Source of the DNA: Planctomycetota bacterium
GTDB taxonomy: Bacteria > Planctomycetota > Planctomycetia > Gemmatales > Gemmataceae
Direction: 5' to 3'
Assembly: GCA_018970845.1 (NCBI GenBank)
Contig: JAGWVO010000017.1
Location: 1 to 19,698, forward strand
DNA: 19,698 nucleotides
Both the position numbers and the translations under genes were made by a program. Within the stretch, counting starts at the first letter, position 1. Each line of letters starts with the position of its first letter. A model generated the notes under the pieces. The model saw only the letters and a list, made by a program, of their open reading frames with translations, did no database searches and was not told the DNA's origin. Positions 1 to 6,700 of the stretch are shown here, piece after piece.

Positions 1-389
1 GTCATCACGAAGCTCATGCCGTAGGCGGCGGGTTCGAAATCCTTCCCTTCGCCTTTCTTGAGGAATGCCGGAACAATCGCCTTTTCGGCCAGGAGCGGAA
101 CAGGGCGGGGGCCGGGTATGGGGGCATTGAGGTGGATGTAGCGGATTTCCACCATGGCGCCCGGCCTCAGGCCCGCCTTCGTGCGCTCCACATGCAGCAC
201 CCGGGCCACCGCGACCACCTCGGTGGCGTTGCCCTTGGCCGCCTTTTTCACTCCCAGGACCTCAATGAGGAGCGCCTCCGGTGCCTCGACGCGGAGCGTG
301 TCGTAGGAACCCGGAGGGAGTTCCGCTTGAACGCGCGTCGATACGAACAGAAGGGCCGCCAAGGCCAGGGGTGTAAGCCAGTTTCTCAT
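1..389 (-). CDS. Secreted protein of unknown function, 5' part only
   Basis: This open frame begins at an ATG at 389 on the minus strand and runs off the left edge, giving 129 codons with no stop. The N-terminus is a clear Sec-type signal peptide: charged MRN, a hydrophobic run of about 15 residues and a VQA-type cleavage site before ELPPGSYD. The mature part alternates polar and hydrophobic residues (e.g. LRVEAPEALLIEVLGV, then VVAVARVLHVERTKAGLRPG, then VEIRYIHLNAP), which suggests a beta-rich extracytoplasmic domain. A GGAG lies about 10 bases upstream of the ATG and supports this start. I do not recognise the family with confidence. The gene is divergent from the alkylation-repeat gene, with a 91-bp gap between them. 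The signal peptide and coding status are well supported; function is unknown. Confidence 0.7.
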   Translation of the reverse strand, partial: MRNWLTPLALAALLFVSTRVQAELPPGSYDTLRVEAPEALLIEVLGVKKAAKGNATEVVAVARVLHVERTKAGLRPGAMVEIRYIHLNAPIPGPRPVPLLAEKAIVPAFLKKGEGKDFEPAAYGMSFVM

Positions 390-480
390 CGGAAGCGGTC
401 TCCAAGGTGGTGAAGCATGATCCCAAAATCCAGCGCAGGAATTACCTTATCAGTGTGAAGGGTGGCGGGGGCCCAAGGCC

Positions 481-1239
481 ATGGAAAAGCGCAAGGGGGC
501 GCGCAGAAGGAGCGAGGTGCCGGCCGAGGTGCGCCGAGGCCTCAATGAAGGCACGCTGGAGACCGCCAATTTGGTCGAGGGGCTGGTCGTGGACTGCGCG
601 GTCCTGCTGGGCCATGCGGCACCCGGACTGTCCCGCGGGGCGATGGCCTCCGTGAAGTCGGCGCGAGGCATCACGCGACAGATGCGCGCGGCTGGCGAGG
701 TTTTGGCGGCGGAACTCGGCCCGGATTCATTCGGGAGTTTCGCCTCCCACCCATCCGACACCGTGAGGGGTTGGGCCGCCTACCTGCTCGCGTCGCTGCC
801 GGGCCTGACACTCAGGCAGCGCCTGGCGCGTGTCAGGCCGCTGGCGGATGACCCGCACTTCGCGGTGCGCGAATGGGCGTGGATCGCCACGCGAGGCGCC
901 GTGGCGGACGATGTGCCGGGTGCGATTCGCCTGCTGGGGCCTTGGACGGCCGCCGCTTCGGCGAACATTCGCAGGTTCGCCGTGGAAATCACCCGGCCGC
1001 GGGGAGTCTGGTGCCCGCACATCGAGTGCCTCAAGCGCGATCCGCGCCCAGGCCTGCCCCTGCTGGAACCGCTTAGGTCCGACGCCTCAAGGTATGTTCG
1101 CGACTCGGTGGCCAATTGGCTCAACGATGCCGGCAAAAACCATCCGGAATGGGTGTCGGCGCTGTGTGGCCGCTGGGCCCGTGAAAGCCGGACGCCCGAA
1201 ACCGCTCATCTGGTGGCGCGCGCCACGCGGAGCCTATGA
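481..1239 (+). CDS. DNA alkylation repeat protein (AlkC/AlkD-like HEAT fold)
   Basis: The 252-residue protein looks like the AlkC/AlkD-type DNA alkylation repeat family, whose HEAT-like helical pairs cradle DNA and which includes glycosylases that remove alkylated purines. Repeats are visible at DTVRGWAAYLLAS (residues 93-105), DPHFAVREWAWIATR (124-138), SANIRRFAVEITRPRGVW (160-177) and SRYVRDSVANWLNDAGK (203-219). The tract RRFAVEITRPRGVW and the Asn/Asp-rich VANWLND segment are what I associate with this subfamily. The basic start MEKRKGARRR is also usual. No strong Shine-Dalgarno is seen before the ATG; a GGGGG lies about 13 bases upstream. The protein stops abruptly after TRSL, and these last four codons and the stop lie inside the left 95-bp direct repeat (1224-1318). 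Enzymatic activity is inferred from the family; a non-catalytic DNA-binding role is possible. Confidence 0.85.
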   Translation: MEKRKGARRRSEVPAEVRRGLNEGTLETANLVEGLVVDCAVLLGHAAPGLSRGAMASVKSARGITRQMRAAGEVLAAELGPDSFGSFASHPSDTVRGWAAYLLASLPGLTLRQRLARVRPLADDPHFAVREWAWIATRGAVADDVPGAIRLLGPWTAAASANIRRFAVEITRPRGVWCPHIECLKRDPRPGLPLLEPLRSDASRYVRDSVANWLNDAGKNHPEWVSALCGRWARESRTPETAHLVARATRSL

Positions 1240-1318
1240 GGCCAGGGGATGCCCGCATTCGACCAGCGGCAGGGTCACCTTTGATCCGGTGAGGGACGAG
1301 CGATAGACGGCCATCACC
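1224..1318. repeat. 95-bp direct repeat, left copy
   Basis: These 95 bases match 1936-2030 in the same orientation with only three mismatches (1257, 1262 and 1303; A here, G in the right copy). The repeat starts with CACGCGGAGCCTATGAGG, so it contains the last four codons and stop of the alkylation-repeat gene. It continues into a copy of the final 27 codons of the oxidoreductase on the minus strand. The pair brackets the toxin-antitoxin cassette. Confidence 0.95.
1234..1318 (-). pseudogene. Orphan 3' fragment of the Gfo/Idh/MocA oxidoreductase gene
   Basis: Read on the minus strand, this piece encodes the last 27 residues and stop codon of the oxidoreductase whose intact gene ends at 1946. 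It has no upstream coding body, because the toxin-antitoxin cassette follows directly. Its three differences from the intact copy are all C to T on the coding strand. One is silent (TAC to TAT, Tyr); two change residues (Ala to Val, Arg to Cys). This is what is expected of an unselected copy. Its stop codon overlaps the stop of the alkylation-repeat gene by position. Confidence 0.85.
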
Positions 1319-1330
1319 TATCCGACAGCC

Positions 1331-1353
1331 GGCGACCATTCCCTCCTGTCGCC
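1331..1353. promoter_or_regulatory. Candidate operator dyad before the toxin-antitoxin genes
   Basis: GGCGAC at 1331-1336 and GTCGCC at 1348-1353 form a perfect 6-bp inverted repeat with an 11-bp gap (17 bp centre to centre). It ends about 13 bases before a possible -10 element and covers where a -35 would lie. Toxin-antitoxin operons are commonly autorepressed at such dyads. The site is short, so chance occurrence in GC-rich DNA is possible. Confidence 0.35.
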
Positions 1354-1366
1354 ATGAAAACACCGG

Positions 1367-1372
1367 TAGAAT
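1367..1372 (+). promoter_or_regulatory. Candidate -10 element of the toxin-antitoxin operon
   Basis: TAGAAT matches five of six positions of TATAAT and lies in a locally A-rich stretch 28 bases before the antitoxin ATG. No convincing -35 is seen at 16-18 bases upstream. A good ribosome binding site (AGGAG, about 1388-1392) follows before the ATG. Confidence 0.35.
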
Positions 1373-1400
1373 AAAAACAGTCGCGCTAGGAGAATTTGCC

Positions 1401-1625
1401 ATGGCCGTTAGCATCCAGGAATTGGGGATCAGCGGGCTCAGTGTCAAGGAGAAACTGGACTTGGTTCAGCAGATCCTGGACAGTTTGCCGGCCGAGGTTC
1501 AGCTCGATGAATTGCCGGAATGGCACTTGGATATCCTTGCTCTCAGAAGGATGGAGATGGAGGCATCGCCTGGCGCGGGGAAGCCATGGCGAGAAGCGCT
1601 GGCCAAGTTCGGGCGCACTTCATGA
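1401..1625 (+). CDS. Addiction module antitoxin (PF09720-like)
   Basis: The 74-residue protein resembles the 'putative addiction module component' antitoxins. It has an N-terminal helix rich in Leu and Glu (LSVKEKLDLVQQILDSLPAE, residues 14-33), then LPEWHLDILALRRMEME (38-54), a short Gly-containing linker and a C-terminal segment KPWREALAKF (61-70) that in this family wraps the toxin. An AGGAG sits about 8 bases before the ATG at 1401; an upstream out-of-frame ATG at 1396 gives no recognisable protein. The stop codon overlaps the toxin start in ATGA (1622-1625), the classic coupled arrangement. Three 60-base samples I counted in the cassette were 50-55% G+C, against about 73% in one sample from the gene to its left, which suggests acquisition from elsewhere. 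Confidence 0.8.
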   Translation: MAVSIQELGISGLSVKEKLDLVQQILDSLPAEVQLDELPEWHLDILALRRMEMEASPGAGKPWREALAKFGRTS

Positions 1626-1918
1626 GCGTGCCTTTGATCTTGAGGGAGGCGGCGGAGGAAGACATCCGGCATATCCACGGTGGTTATGAAACCATCAGGA
1701 CCGGTTTGGGGGATTTGTTTGTCTCCAGGCTGCGGGAAATGCTTTCCCAAATTGAGTCCATACCGGAAATCCATGGGATCATTTGGAAGGACATACGGGC
1801 CGCACGACTCAGGCAGTTCAACCATGTCGTTTACTATGTCGTTTTCTCCGACCGGGTCGAAGTTTTGGCTGTCATTCATGGATCGCGTCATCCATCAACA
1901 TGGATATCTCGCGCATAG
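1622..1918 (+). CDS. ParE/RelE-family toxin
   Basis: The 98-residue product begins MSVPLILREAAEEDI and has the compact ParE/RelE pattern. An N-terminal strand is followed by two helices (residues about 11-45, including GGYETIRTGLGDLFVSRL), then ARLRQFNHVVYYVVFSDRVE and the typical final strand VLAVIHGSRHPSTW. The tract RQFNHVVYY...VLAVIHGSR-P--W is the family signature. ParE members inhibit DNA gyrase and RelE members cut mRNA on the ribosome; sequence alone does not decide, though pairing with a PF09720-type antitoxin is usual for both names. The start at 1622 overlaps the antitoxin stop by 4 bp. A longer in-frame extension upstream exists but lies inside the antitoxin gene and is not toxin-like. 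The gene ends 17 bp before the right repeat. Confidence 0.85.
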   Translation: MSVPLILREAAEEDIRHIHGGYETIRTGLGDLFVSRLREMLSQIESIPEIHGIIWKDIRAARLRQFNHVVYYVVFSDRVEVLAVIHGSRHPSTWISRA

Positions 1919-1935
1919 TTTCGGTAATCAGTTTT

Positions 1936-2030
1936 CACGCGGAGCCTATGAGGCCAGGGGATGCCCGCGTTCGGCCAGCGGCAGGGTCACCTTTGATCCG
2001 GTGAGGGACGAGCGGTAGACGGCCATCACC
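1936..2030. repeat. 95-bp direct repeat, right copy
   Basis: This is the partner of 1224-1318 (92 of 95 positions identical). It is continuous with the intact oxidoreductase gene on its right. Its left 16 bases (1936-1951) match the end of the alkylation-repeat gene, including its stop. The ancestral junction of the two convergent genes is therefore present in both copies. Confidence 0.95.
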
Positions 2031-3097
2031 ATCTCGATCGCCTTCATCGCGTTTCGCCCGGAGCATTCCGGATCGCGCTTGGAGTCGGCCGCGGCGACGA
2101 GGTCATCCACGAGGCGGGCGTTGGCCAGGGCGAATGATCCTGCGGTCGCCGGGCCGGCGGGTTTCTTCCACACCACCGTGCTTCCCTCCGCGCTCCAGCC
2201 GACCTGGGGCCTCAGGTAGACCTGCGTGGGAATATTGGCGGCGACGCGGGCGGCACCCTTGGCGCCAATGAGTTCCAGTCCCCACGGACCCGCCGCCTCG
2301 CGGAGCCTCGCGCGGCTGGTGAACGAGCCAATGACACCCTTGGCGAAGCCGAATTGGGCGTTGACTTCATCACCGGCCACGGGGCCCACATTGTCCTTGG
2401 GCATGCGGGCATCGGCCTTGGCGATGTCCCGGCCCGCCAGGGTGACGCCGGCGCGGCACCAGCGGACATCGCCGGCGAACAGCCTCATGAGGTCGAACAG
2501 GTGGCTGCCGAGAACGATCATGTCCTCGCCGCCGGCGCGGGCGTTGTCCTGCTTGCCCCAGGCGCGGATTTCAAGCAGGTCGCCGATGGCTCCCGAGGCG
2601 ATGGCCTTGCTGAGTTCCGTCACCGCCGGTTCCATGCGCATCTGGTGCGCCACGGCGACCCTGAGGCCCTTGGCGTCCGCGGCGCCGAGAAGGGTGTCGG
2701 CTTCCGCCGGCGAAGGCATGAACGGTTTTTCCATGTAGATGTGGGCGCCGGCCTCCACCGCGGCCATTCCCATCGCGAGGTGCTGGTCGGAATGCCGCGG
2801 AGCCACCACGACGAAGTCGGGCTTTTCCTTGGAGAGCATCTCCCGATAGTCGGCGTAGGACTTGGGAGCCTTGAGCTTGTCGGCGGCCTTTTTCAATCCC
2901 GCGGGGCTGGCATCGGCCACCGCCACGAGTTCGATGTCGGGGCGGTGGGAGAAGGAGGTGTCAAGCCCGTGGCCCCAGTCACCGCGGCCGGTGGCGCCGA
3001 TCACGCACAACTTTCGCTTGGCACCGGTGCCTTGGAAGGCCATCGGCGCCGCGGCGGCCAAGGCGCTGAAATCCCGACGATTAGGTGTGAATTCCAT
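1946..3097 (-). CDS. Gfo/Idh/MocA-family oxidoreductase with Tat-like leader
   Basis: The 383-residue protein has an N-terminal NAD(P)-binding Rossmann fold (KLCVIGATGRGDWG near residues 29-42, then ELVAVADAS) and the family hallmark MEKP at 122-125. An alpha/beta substrate domain follows, with GDLLEIRAWGKQD and a metal- or substrate-type GSHLFDLMRLFAG segment. Such enzymes oxidise or reduce sugars and sugar-like alcohols with tightly or loosely bound NAD(P). The start at 3097 is preferred over an ATG at 3154 because GGAGAG lies 8 bases upstream and the protein then begins MEFTPNRRDFSALAAAA. That is a twin-arginine motif with a short hydrophobic stretch, often seen in planctomycete members. 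Export is plausible but the leader is weak. The last 27 codons lie in the right direct repeat. It is divergent from the DUF1549 operon across 178 bp. Confidence 0.88.
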   Translation of the reverse strand: MEFTPNRRDFSALAAAAPMAFQGTGAKRKLCVIGATGRGDWGHGLDTSFSHRPDIELVAVADASPAGLKKAADKLKAPKSYADYREMLSKEKPDFVVVAPRHSDQHLAMGMAAVEAGAHIYMEKPFMPSPAEADTLLGAADAKGLRVAVAHQMRMEPAVTELSKAIASGAIGDLLEIRAWGKQDNARAGGEDMIVLGSHLFDLMRLFAGDVRWCRAGVTLAGRDIAKADARMPKDNVGPVAGDEVNAQFGFAKGVIGSFTSRARLREAAGPWGLELIGAKGAARVAANIPTQVYLRPQVGWSAEGSTVVWKKPAGPATAGSFALANARLVDDLVAAADSKRDPECSGRNAMKAIEMVMAVYRSSLTGSKVTLPLAERGHPLAS

Positions 3098-3196
3098 GAT
3101 TTGCTCTCCGTGTTTTATCGCCAGTATGGACCATATCGCGCTGTTTCGCCACATCCCTCACGGCGGTCAAGGGAAGCGGATCATCCGAATGCGGCT

Positions 3197-3225
3197 TTGA
3201 CACCGGCCGACTCCGGCGGCAAAAT
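3197..3225 (+). promoter_or_regulatory. Sigma70-like promoter for the DUF1549-DUF1501-PPC operon
   Basis: A perfect TTGACA (3197-3202) is followed after 17 bases by CAAAAT (3220-3225), four of six matches to TATAAT, in an A-rich break within GC-rich DNA. The predicted transcript start lies about 40-45 bases before the ATG at 3276. It sits in the 178-bp divergent region shared with the oxidoreductase; I see no equally good promoter on the minus strand. Confidence 0.5.
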
Positions 3226-3275
3226 AAGGTATCCCTCCTCCGGGAAGATGTTCCCGATCGCTGGACAACCCCGCC

Positions 3276-5366
3276 ATGATCATCACGGTGGCCTTATTGG
3301 TGCTGACGCCGTGCTCCATGGAAGCGCCGCCCGAACCAATTCATTTCGAGAACGACATTCTTCCCATCCTCGGGCGACACGGGTGCAATTCCTCAGGTTG
3401 CCACGGCAAGGCCGAGGGCCAGGGTGGATTCAAGTTGTCGGTCCTCGGGTCGGATCCGGAAGCCGATTTGGCGGCGATCGTCAAGGAGGGCCGGGGCAGG
3501 CGCGTTGTGCCTTCGGCCCCTGATGAAAGCCTTTTGCTTCGCAAGGCCAGCGGCCGGGTGGCCCATGGCGGCGGCGTGAAACTTCAGGCCGGCGCCGAGG
3601 ATTACGCGACTGTCAGGTCGTGGATCAACGCGGGGGCGCCGATGGGTTCGCCCGACGCCCCCAAGGTGGTTTCCATCAAGGTCGTTCCCGAAAGCGGGGT
3701 GATGGCGCCCGGAGCCGGGCAGGCCCTCAAGGTGATGGCCCGTTATTCCGACAATCGGGAAAAGGATGTCACCCGTCATGCCAGGTTCCAAAGCAACGCC
3801 GAGGCGGTGGCTGCGGTGGATGCCTCCGGCCTCGTGCGAACCCTCGAGACTCCCGGTGAGGCCGCCGTGATGGCCGGTTACCTTGGCGAAGTGGCGGTGT
3901 TCCGGGTGATGGTTCCCCGGCCGGGCAAGGTGGCCGTCGGCGCGGCCCCGGTCCTCAACGAGATCGACCGCCTCGTGGATGCCAAGCTGGCCCGGTTGAA
4001 CATCGCGCCTTCAGGCCTCTGTGGCGACTCCGAATTCCTCAGGCGGGTTCATATCGACCTTTGCGGCGTGTTGCCAACCCCGGCGGATGCCCGCAAGTTC
4101 CTCGCCGACTCCCGGCCCGACAAAAGGGCCAGGCTGGTGGACGAGTTGCTTCAAAGGCCCGAGCATGCCGACCTGTGGGCGATGCGTTGGGCCGACCTGC
4201 TCAGGGTGGACAGGGAGGCCTTGGGCCACCAGCAGGCCTCGCTGTACCACGGGTGGATTCGTTCGGCCGTCGCCGGGAACATGCCACTTGACCGATTCGC
4301 CAAGTCGATCGTGGCGTCGGACGGTCCCCCAACCGAGGTGGGCCCGGCCAACTTCCTGAAAGTGCTTTCCCGGCCCGGGGACGCAGCCAGCGCCGTCTCC
4401 CAGGTGTTCCTCGGCGTGCGCATCACCTGCGCCGAGTGCCATCACCATCCGTTCGACAAGTGGCGCCAGTCCGACTACCACGGCATGGCGGCACACTTCA
4501 CGGCCTCGGCGGTTTCCCATCCACGCACCCGGAAGGTTGTCCACCCGCATCCCCTGGGCGGGGAGATGCCAACCGAAAGGCCCAGGGAGGAGCCGAGGGT
4601 TCTACTTGCCGAGTGGATGACCACGCCCGGCAATCCATATTTCTCCCGCAACCTCGCGAACCGAATCTGGGCTTGGATGACCGGCAGGGGAATCGTCGAG
4701 CCCGTGGACGACTTCCGGGCCACCAATCCGCCGGTGAATCCCGAACTGCTCGATTTCCTCGCCCTCAGGCTGGAGGCCAGCCGGTTCGACGCTAGGTCGC
4801 TCATCCGCCTAATCGCGGCTTCCCGGGTTTACCAGGCGTCGGCCTCGCCGAACGAAACCAACAAGCTCGACGAACGCAACTTCTCCCGTTCCTACTTGCG
4901 CCGGCCCGAGGCCGAGGTGACCCTCGACATCATCTGCCAGGCCCTCGGCGTGGGCGAGAAGTTCCAGGGATCGCCTTTGGCGGAAAGGGCCACCCAGTTG
5001 TGGGACAGCAAGGCGCGGCACGAATTCCTCAAGAAGTTCGGCAGGCCTTCCCGCGTGACGGCCTGCGAATGCGAACGAACCAAGGACCCCTCCGTCGCCC
5101 AGGTCCTGAGCCTCTTGAACTCGTCACTGGTGCACGACAAGCTTTCCCACGACGGGGGCACCGTCGCCAGGCTCGCCGAGGCATCCGGGAATGATGCCAG
5201 CCTCGTGGAGGATCTGTACATGGTGTTCCTCTCGCGCCAGCCAACTCCCGCGGAGTCGGCCTCGGGCCGTGAATACCTTTCGGGGCGGGGCCGTTCCCGC
5301 CGGGCCGCCGCCGAGGACTTGGCCTGGGCCCTCCTCAACAGCGGCGAGTTCCTTTTCAACCACTAG
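3276..5366 (+). CDS. Secreted DUF1549/DUF1553 protein with cytochrome-like motifs and Ig-like domain
   Basis: The 696-residue protein has a short signal peptide (MIITVALLVLTPCSMEA). A planctomycete cytochrome-like region follows, with HGCNSSGCHG (C37, C42, H43; a CX4CH spacing). Next come a bacterial Ig-like (BIG2-type) domain at about 131-212, DUF1549 (about 226-430) containing CAECHHHPFDKW (C385, C388, H389; a true CXXCH), and DUF1553 (about 446-690) with NPYFSRNLANRIWAWMTGRG. Families of this kind are very abundant in Planctomycetota, usually beside a DUF1501 gene, as here. A role in surface redox or polysaccharide metabolism has been suggested for the group but is not established. No clear Shine-Dalgarno precedes the ATG. 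The DUF1501 gene follows after 17 bp, implying one transcript. Confidence 0.88.
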   Translation: MIITVALLVLTPCSMEAPPEPIHFENDILPILGRHGCNSSGCHGKAEGQGGFKLSVLGSDPEADLAAIVKEGRGRRVVPSAPDESLLLRKASGRVAHGGGVKLQAGAEDYATVRSWINAGAPMGSPDAPKVVSIKVVPESGVMAPGAGQALKVMARYSDNREKDVTRHARFQSNAEAVAAVDASGLVRTLETPGEAAVMAGYLGEVAVFRVMVPRPGKVAVGAAPVLNEIDRLVDAKLARLNIAPSGLCGDSEFLRRVHIDLCGVLPTPADARKFLADSRPDKRARLVDELLQRPEHADLWAMRWADLLRVDREALGHQQASLYHGWIRSAVAGNMPLDRFAKSIVASDGPPTEVGPANFLKVLSRPGDAASAVSQVFLGVRITCAECHHHPFDKWRQSDYHGMAAHFTASAVSHPRTRKVVHPHPLGGEMPTERPREEPRVLLAEWMTTPGNPYFSRNLANRIWAWMTGRGIVEPVDDFRATNPPVNPELLDFLALRLEASRFDARSLIRLIAASRVYQASASPNETNKLDERNFSRSYLRRPEAEVTLDIICQALGVGEKFQGSPLAERATQLWDSKARHEFLKKFGRPSRVTACECERTKDPSVAQVLSLLNSSLVHDKLSHDGGTVARLAEASGNDASLVEDLYMVFLSRQPTPAESASGREYLSGRGRSRRAAAEDLAWALLNSGEFLFNH

Positions 5367-5383
5367 ATTCGGGAGGCAAGGCG

Positions 5384-6700
5384 ATGCGCCGGTTTTGCGA
5401 CGGGTTGAATCGACGCGACGGACTGCGCGCCGGCATGGCGGGCCTTTTCGGTTCGTCCATCGGCCTGCCCGGGTTATTGCGGGCCGCCGATCAGTCGAGA
5501 TCGAAACGCGATGTCTCGCTCATCTTTGTGTTTTTGCACGGGGGCCAGAGCCAACTCGACACCTTCGACCTCAAGCCGGACGCGCCGGCGGAGTTCCGCG
5601 GCGAGTTCAAGCCCGTGTCGACACGCGTGCCCGGACTGCAAATCTGCGAACGGCTTCCCAAGATGGCCGCTTGCGCCGACCGGTACTCGCTCATCAGGTC
5701 GTTCCGGCACCACAACTCCGACCACGGGCCCGCCGACCACTACATGCTGACGGGCTATTTTCCCGCGGCGGGGTTCAATTCATCGCTCAGCCCGAACAAC
5801 ACCAGGCCGAGCGCCGGTGCCGTTGTCTCGCGGATGCTTGGCGGCGCCGGCGCGGTTCCCGCTTATGTGGCCCTTCCGAAGATGCATCCCAGCGGCGGTT
5901 CGGCCTTTTTGGGGGCCAACCATGCCCCCTTCGTCATCGAGGCCGATCCCAGCGCGCCCAACTTCAATGTTCCCGACCTGCTTCCCCCGGTGGCGGTTTC
6001 GGGCGACCGCCTTGGCGACAGGCGCCGACTGCTGGAAACGATCGACAATTTCCAAAGGAACGGCGAGGCCGCGGCCAACGCCCACGCCGGGGCCGCGGGG
6101 GCTTTCAGGCAACGCGCCTTCGGCCTCATGACTTCCCCCAAGGCCAAGGCCGCCTTCGACATCCACTCGGAACCGGCCAAGGTACGGGATGAGTACGGCC
6201 GCAACACGCTCGGGCAGTCGTGCCTCATGGCGCGCAGGCTTGTGGAGGCGGGCGTCCGCTGCGTGACCATCGATCACAGCAACTGGGACACGCACGACGA
6301 GAACTTCAAGGTGCTGCGGGAGACCCTCCTGCCCGCCTTCGATTCGGCGATGAGCGCGCTGTTCAGGGACCTCGCCGACCGGGGACTTCTTGATTCCACC
6401 ATCGTCGTGGCTTCCGGCGAGTTCGGGCGCACGCCCCGCATCAACAAGAACGCCGGCCGCGACCATTGGGGACCCGCGTTCACGGTCCTTTTGGGGGGAG
6501 GCGGAATCAAGGGTGGCGTCGTCGTCGGCAAGACCAACGAGAGGGCCGAAAGGCCGGTGTCCGACCCCGTCGGGCCGGAGGACCTTTACGCCACGATGTT
6601 CTCCCTGATGGGCATTGATCCCAAGGCCGAGGTGCACATGCCCGACGGCCGACCCGCCGCGATCGTCAACAACGGCAAGGTGATCTCGGAACTCACATGA
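5384..6700 (+). CDS. DUF1501 protein with Tat-like signal
   Basis: The 438-residue protein begins MRRFCDGLNRRDGLRAGMAG and continues into a hydrophobic GLFGSSIGLPGLL segment, a twin-arginine type leader. The body has the DUF1501 pattern, related to the alkaline phosphatase/sulfatase fold: FLHGGQSQLDTFDLKPD (about 51-66), SFRHHNSDHGPADHYMLTGY (about 106-125), VTIDHSNWDTHDENF (about 295-310), and GEFGRTPRINKNAGRDHWG (about 345-363). The conserved His and Asp residues in these segments could bind metal. GGGAGG lies about 8 bases before the ATG. Members almost always accompany DUF1549/DUF1553 proteins. Sulfatase- or phosphatase-like hydrolysis is a guess from the fold. The stop overlaps the next start as ATGA (6697-6700). 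Confidence 0.9.
   Translation: MRRFCDGLNRRDGLRAGMAGLFGSSIGLPGLLRAADQSRSKRDVSLIFVFLHGGQSQLDTFDLKPDAPAEFRGEFKPVSTRVPGLQICERLPKMAACADRYSLIRSFRHHNSDHGPADHYMLTGYFPAAGFNSSLSPNNTRPSAGAVVSRMLGGAGAVPAYVALPKMHPSGGSAFLGANHAPFVIEADPSAPNFNVPDLLPPVAVSGDRLGDRRRLLETIDNFQRNGEAAANAHAGAAGAFRQRAFGLMTSPKAKAAFDIHSEPAKVRDEYGRNTLGQSCLMARRLVEAGVRCVTIDHSNWDTHDENFKVLRETLLPAFDSAMSALFRDLADRGLLDSTIVVASGEFGRTPRINKNAGRDHWGPAFTVLLGGGGIKGGVVVGKTNERAERPVSDPVGPEDLYATMFSLMGIDPKAEVHMPDGRPAAIVNNGKVISELT

Larger units (their letters stand above)
1319..1935. other. Toxin-antitoxin cassette inserted between direct repeats
   Basis: These 617 bp between the two 95-bp repeats hold only a short control region, the antitoxin and the toxin. 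No terminal inverted repeats, transposase or integrase are visible. Base composition is lower in G+C than the neighbours. The geometry is that of an insertion with an unusually long target duplication, or of recombination with a donor copy of the same junction. Confidence 0.7.

Noticed and set aside
1890..1905. Hairpin ATCCAT-CAAC-ATGGAT near the toxin end as a terminator
   Set aside because: The stem is inside the toxin coding region, is only 6 bp with weak pairs, and is not followed directly by a T run.
1319..1935. Insertion sequence or integron cassette
   Set aside because: No transposase, integrase, terminal inverted repeats or attachment-site-like structure can be seen in the 617 bp.
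2354..3523. A 389-codon plus-strand open frame opposite the oxidoreductase
   Set aside because: It reads antisense through a clear Gfo/Idh/MocA gene, across the promoter region and into the DUF1549 gene in another frame.
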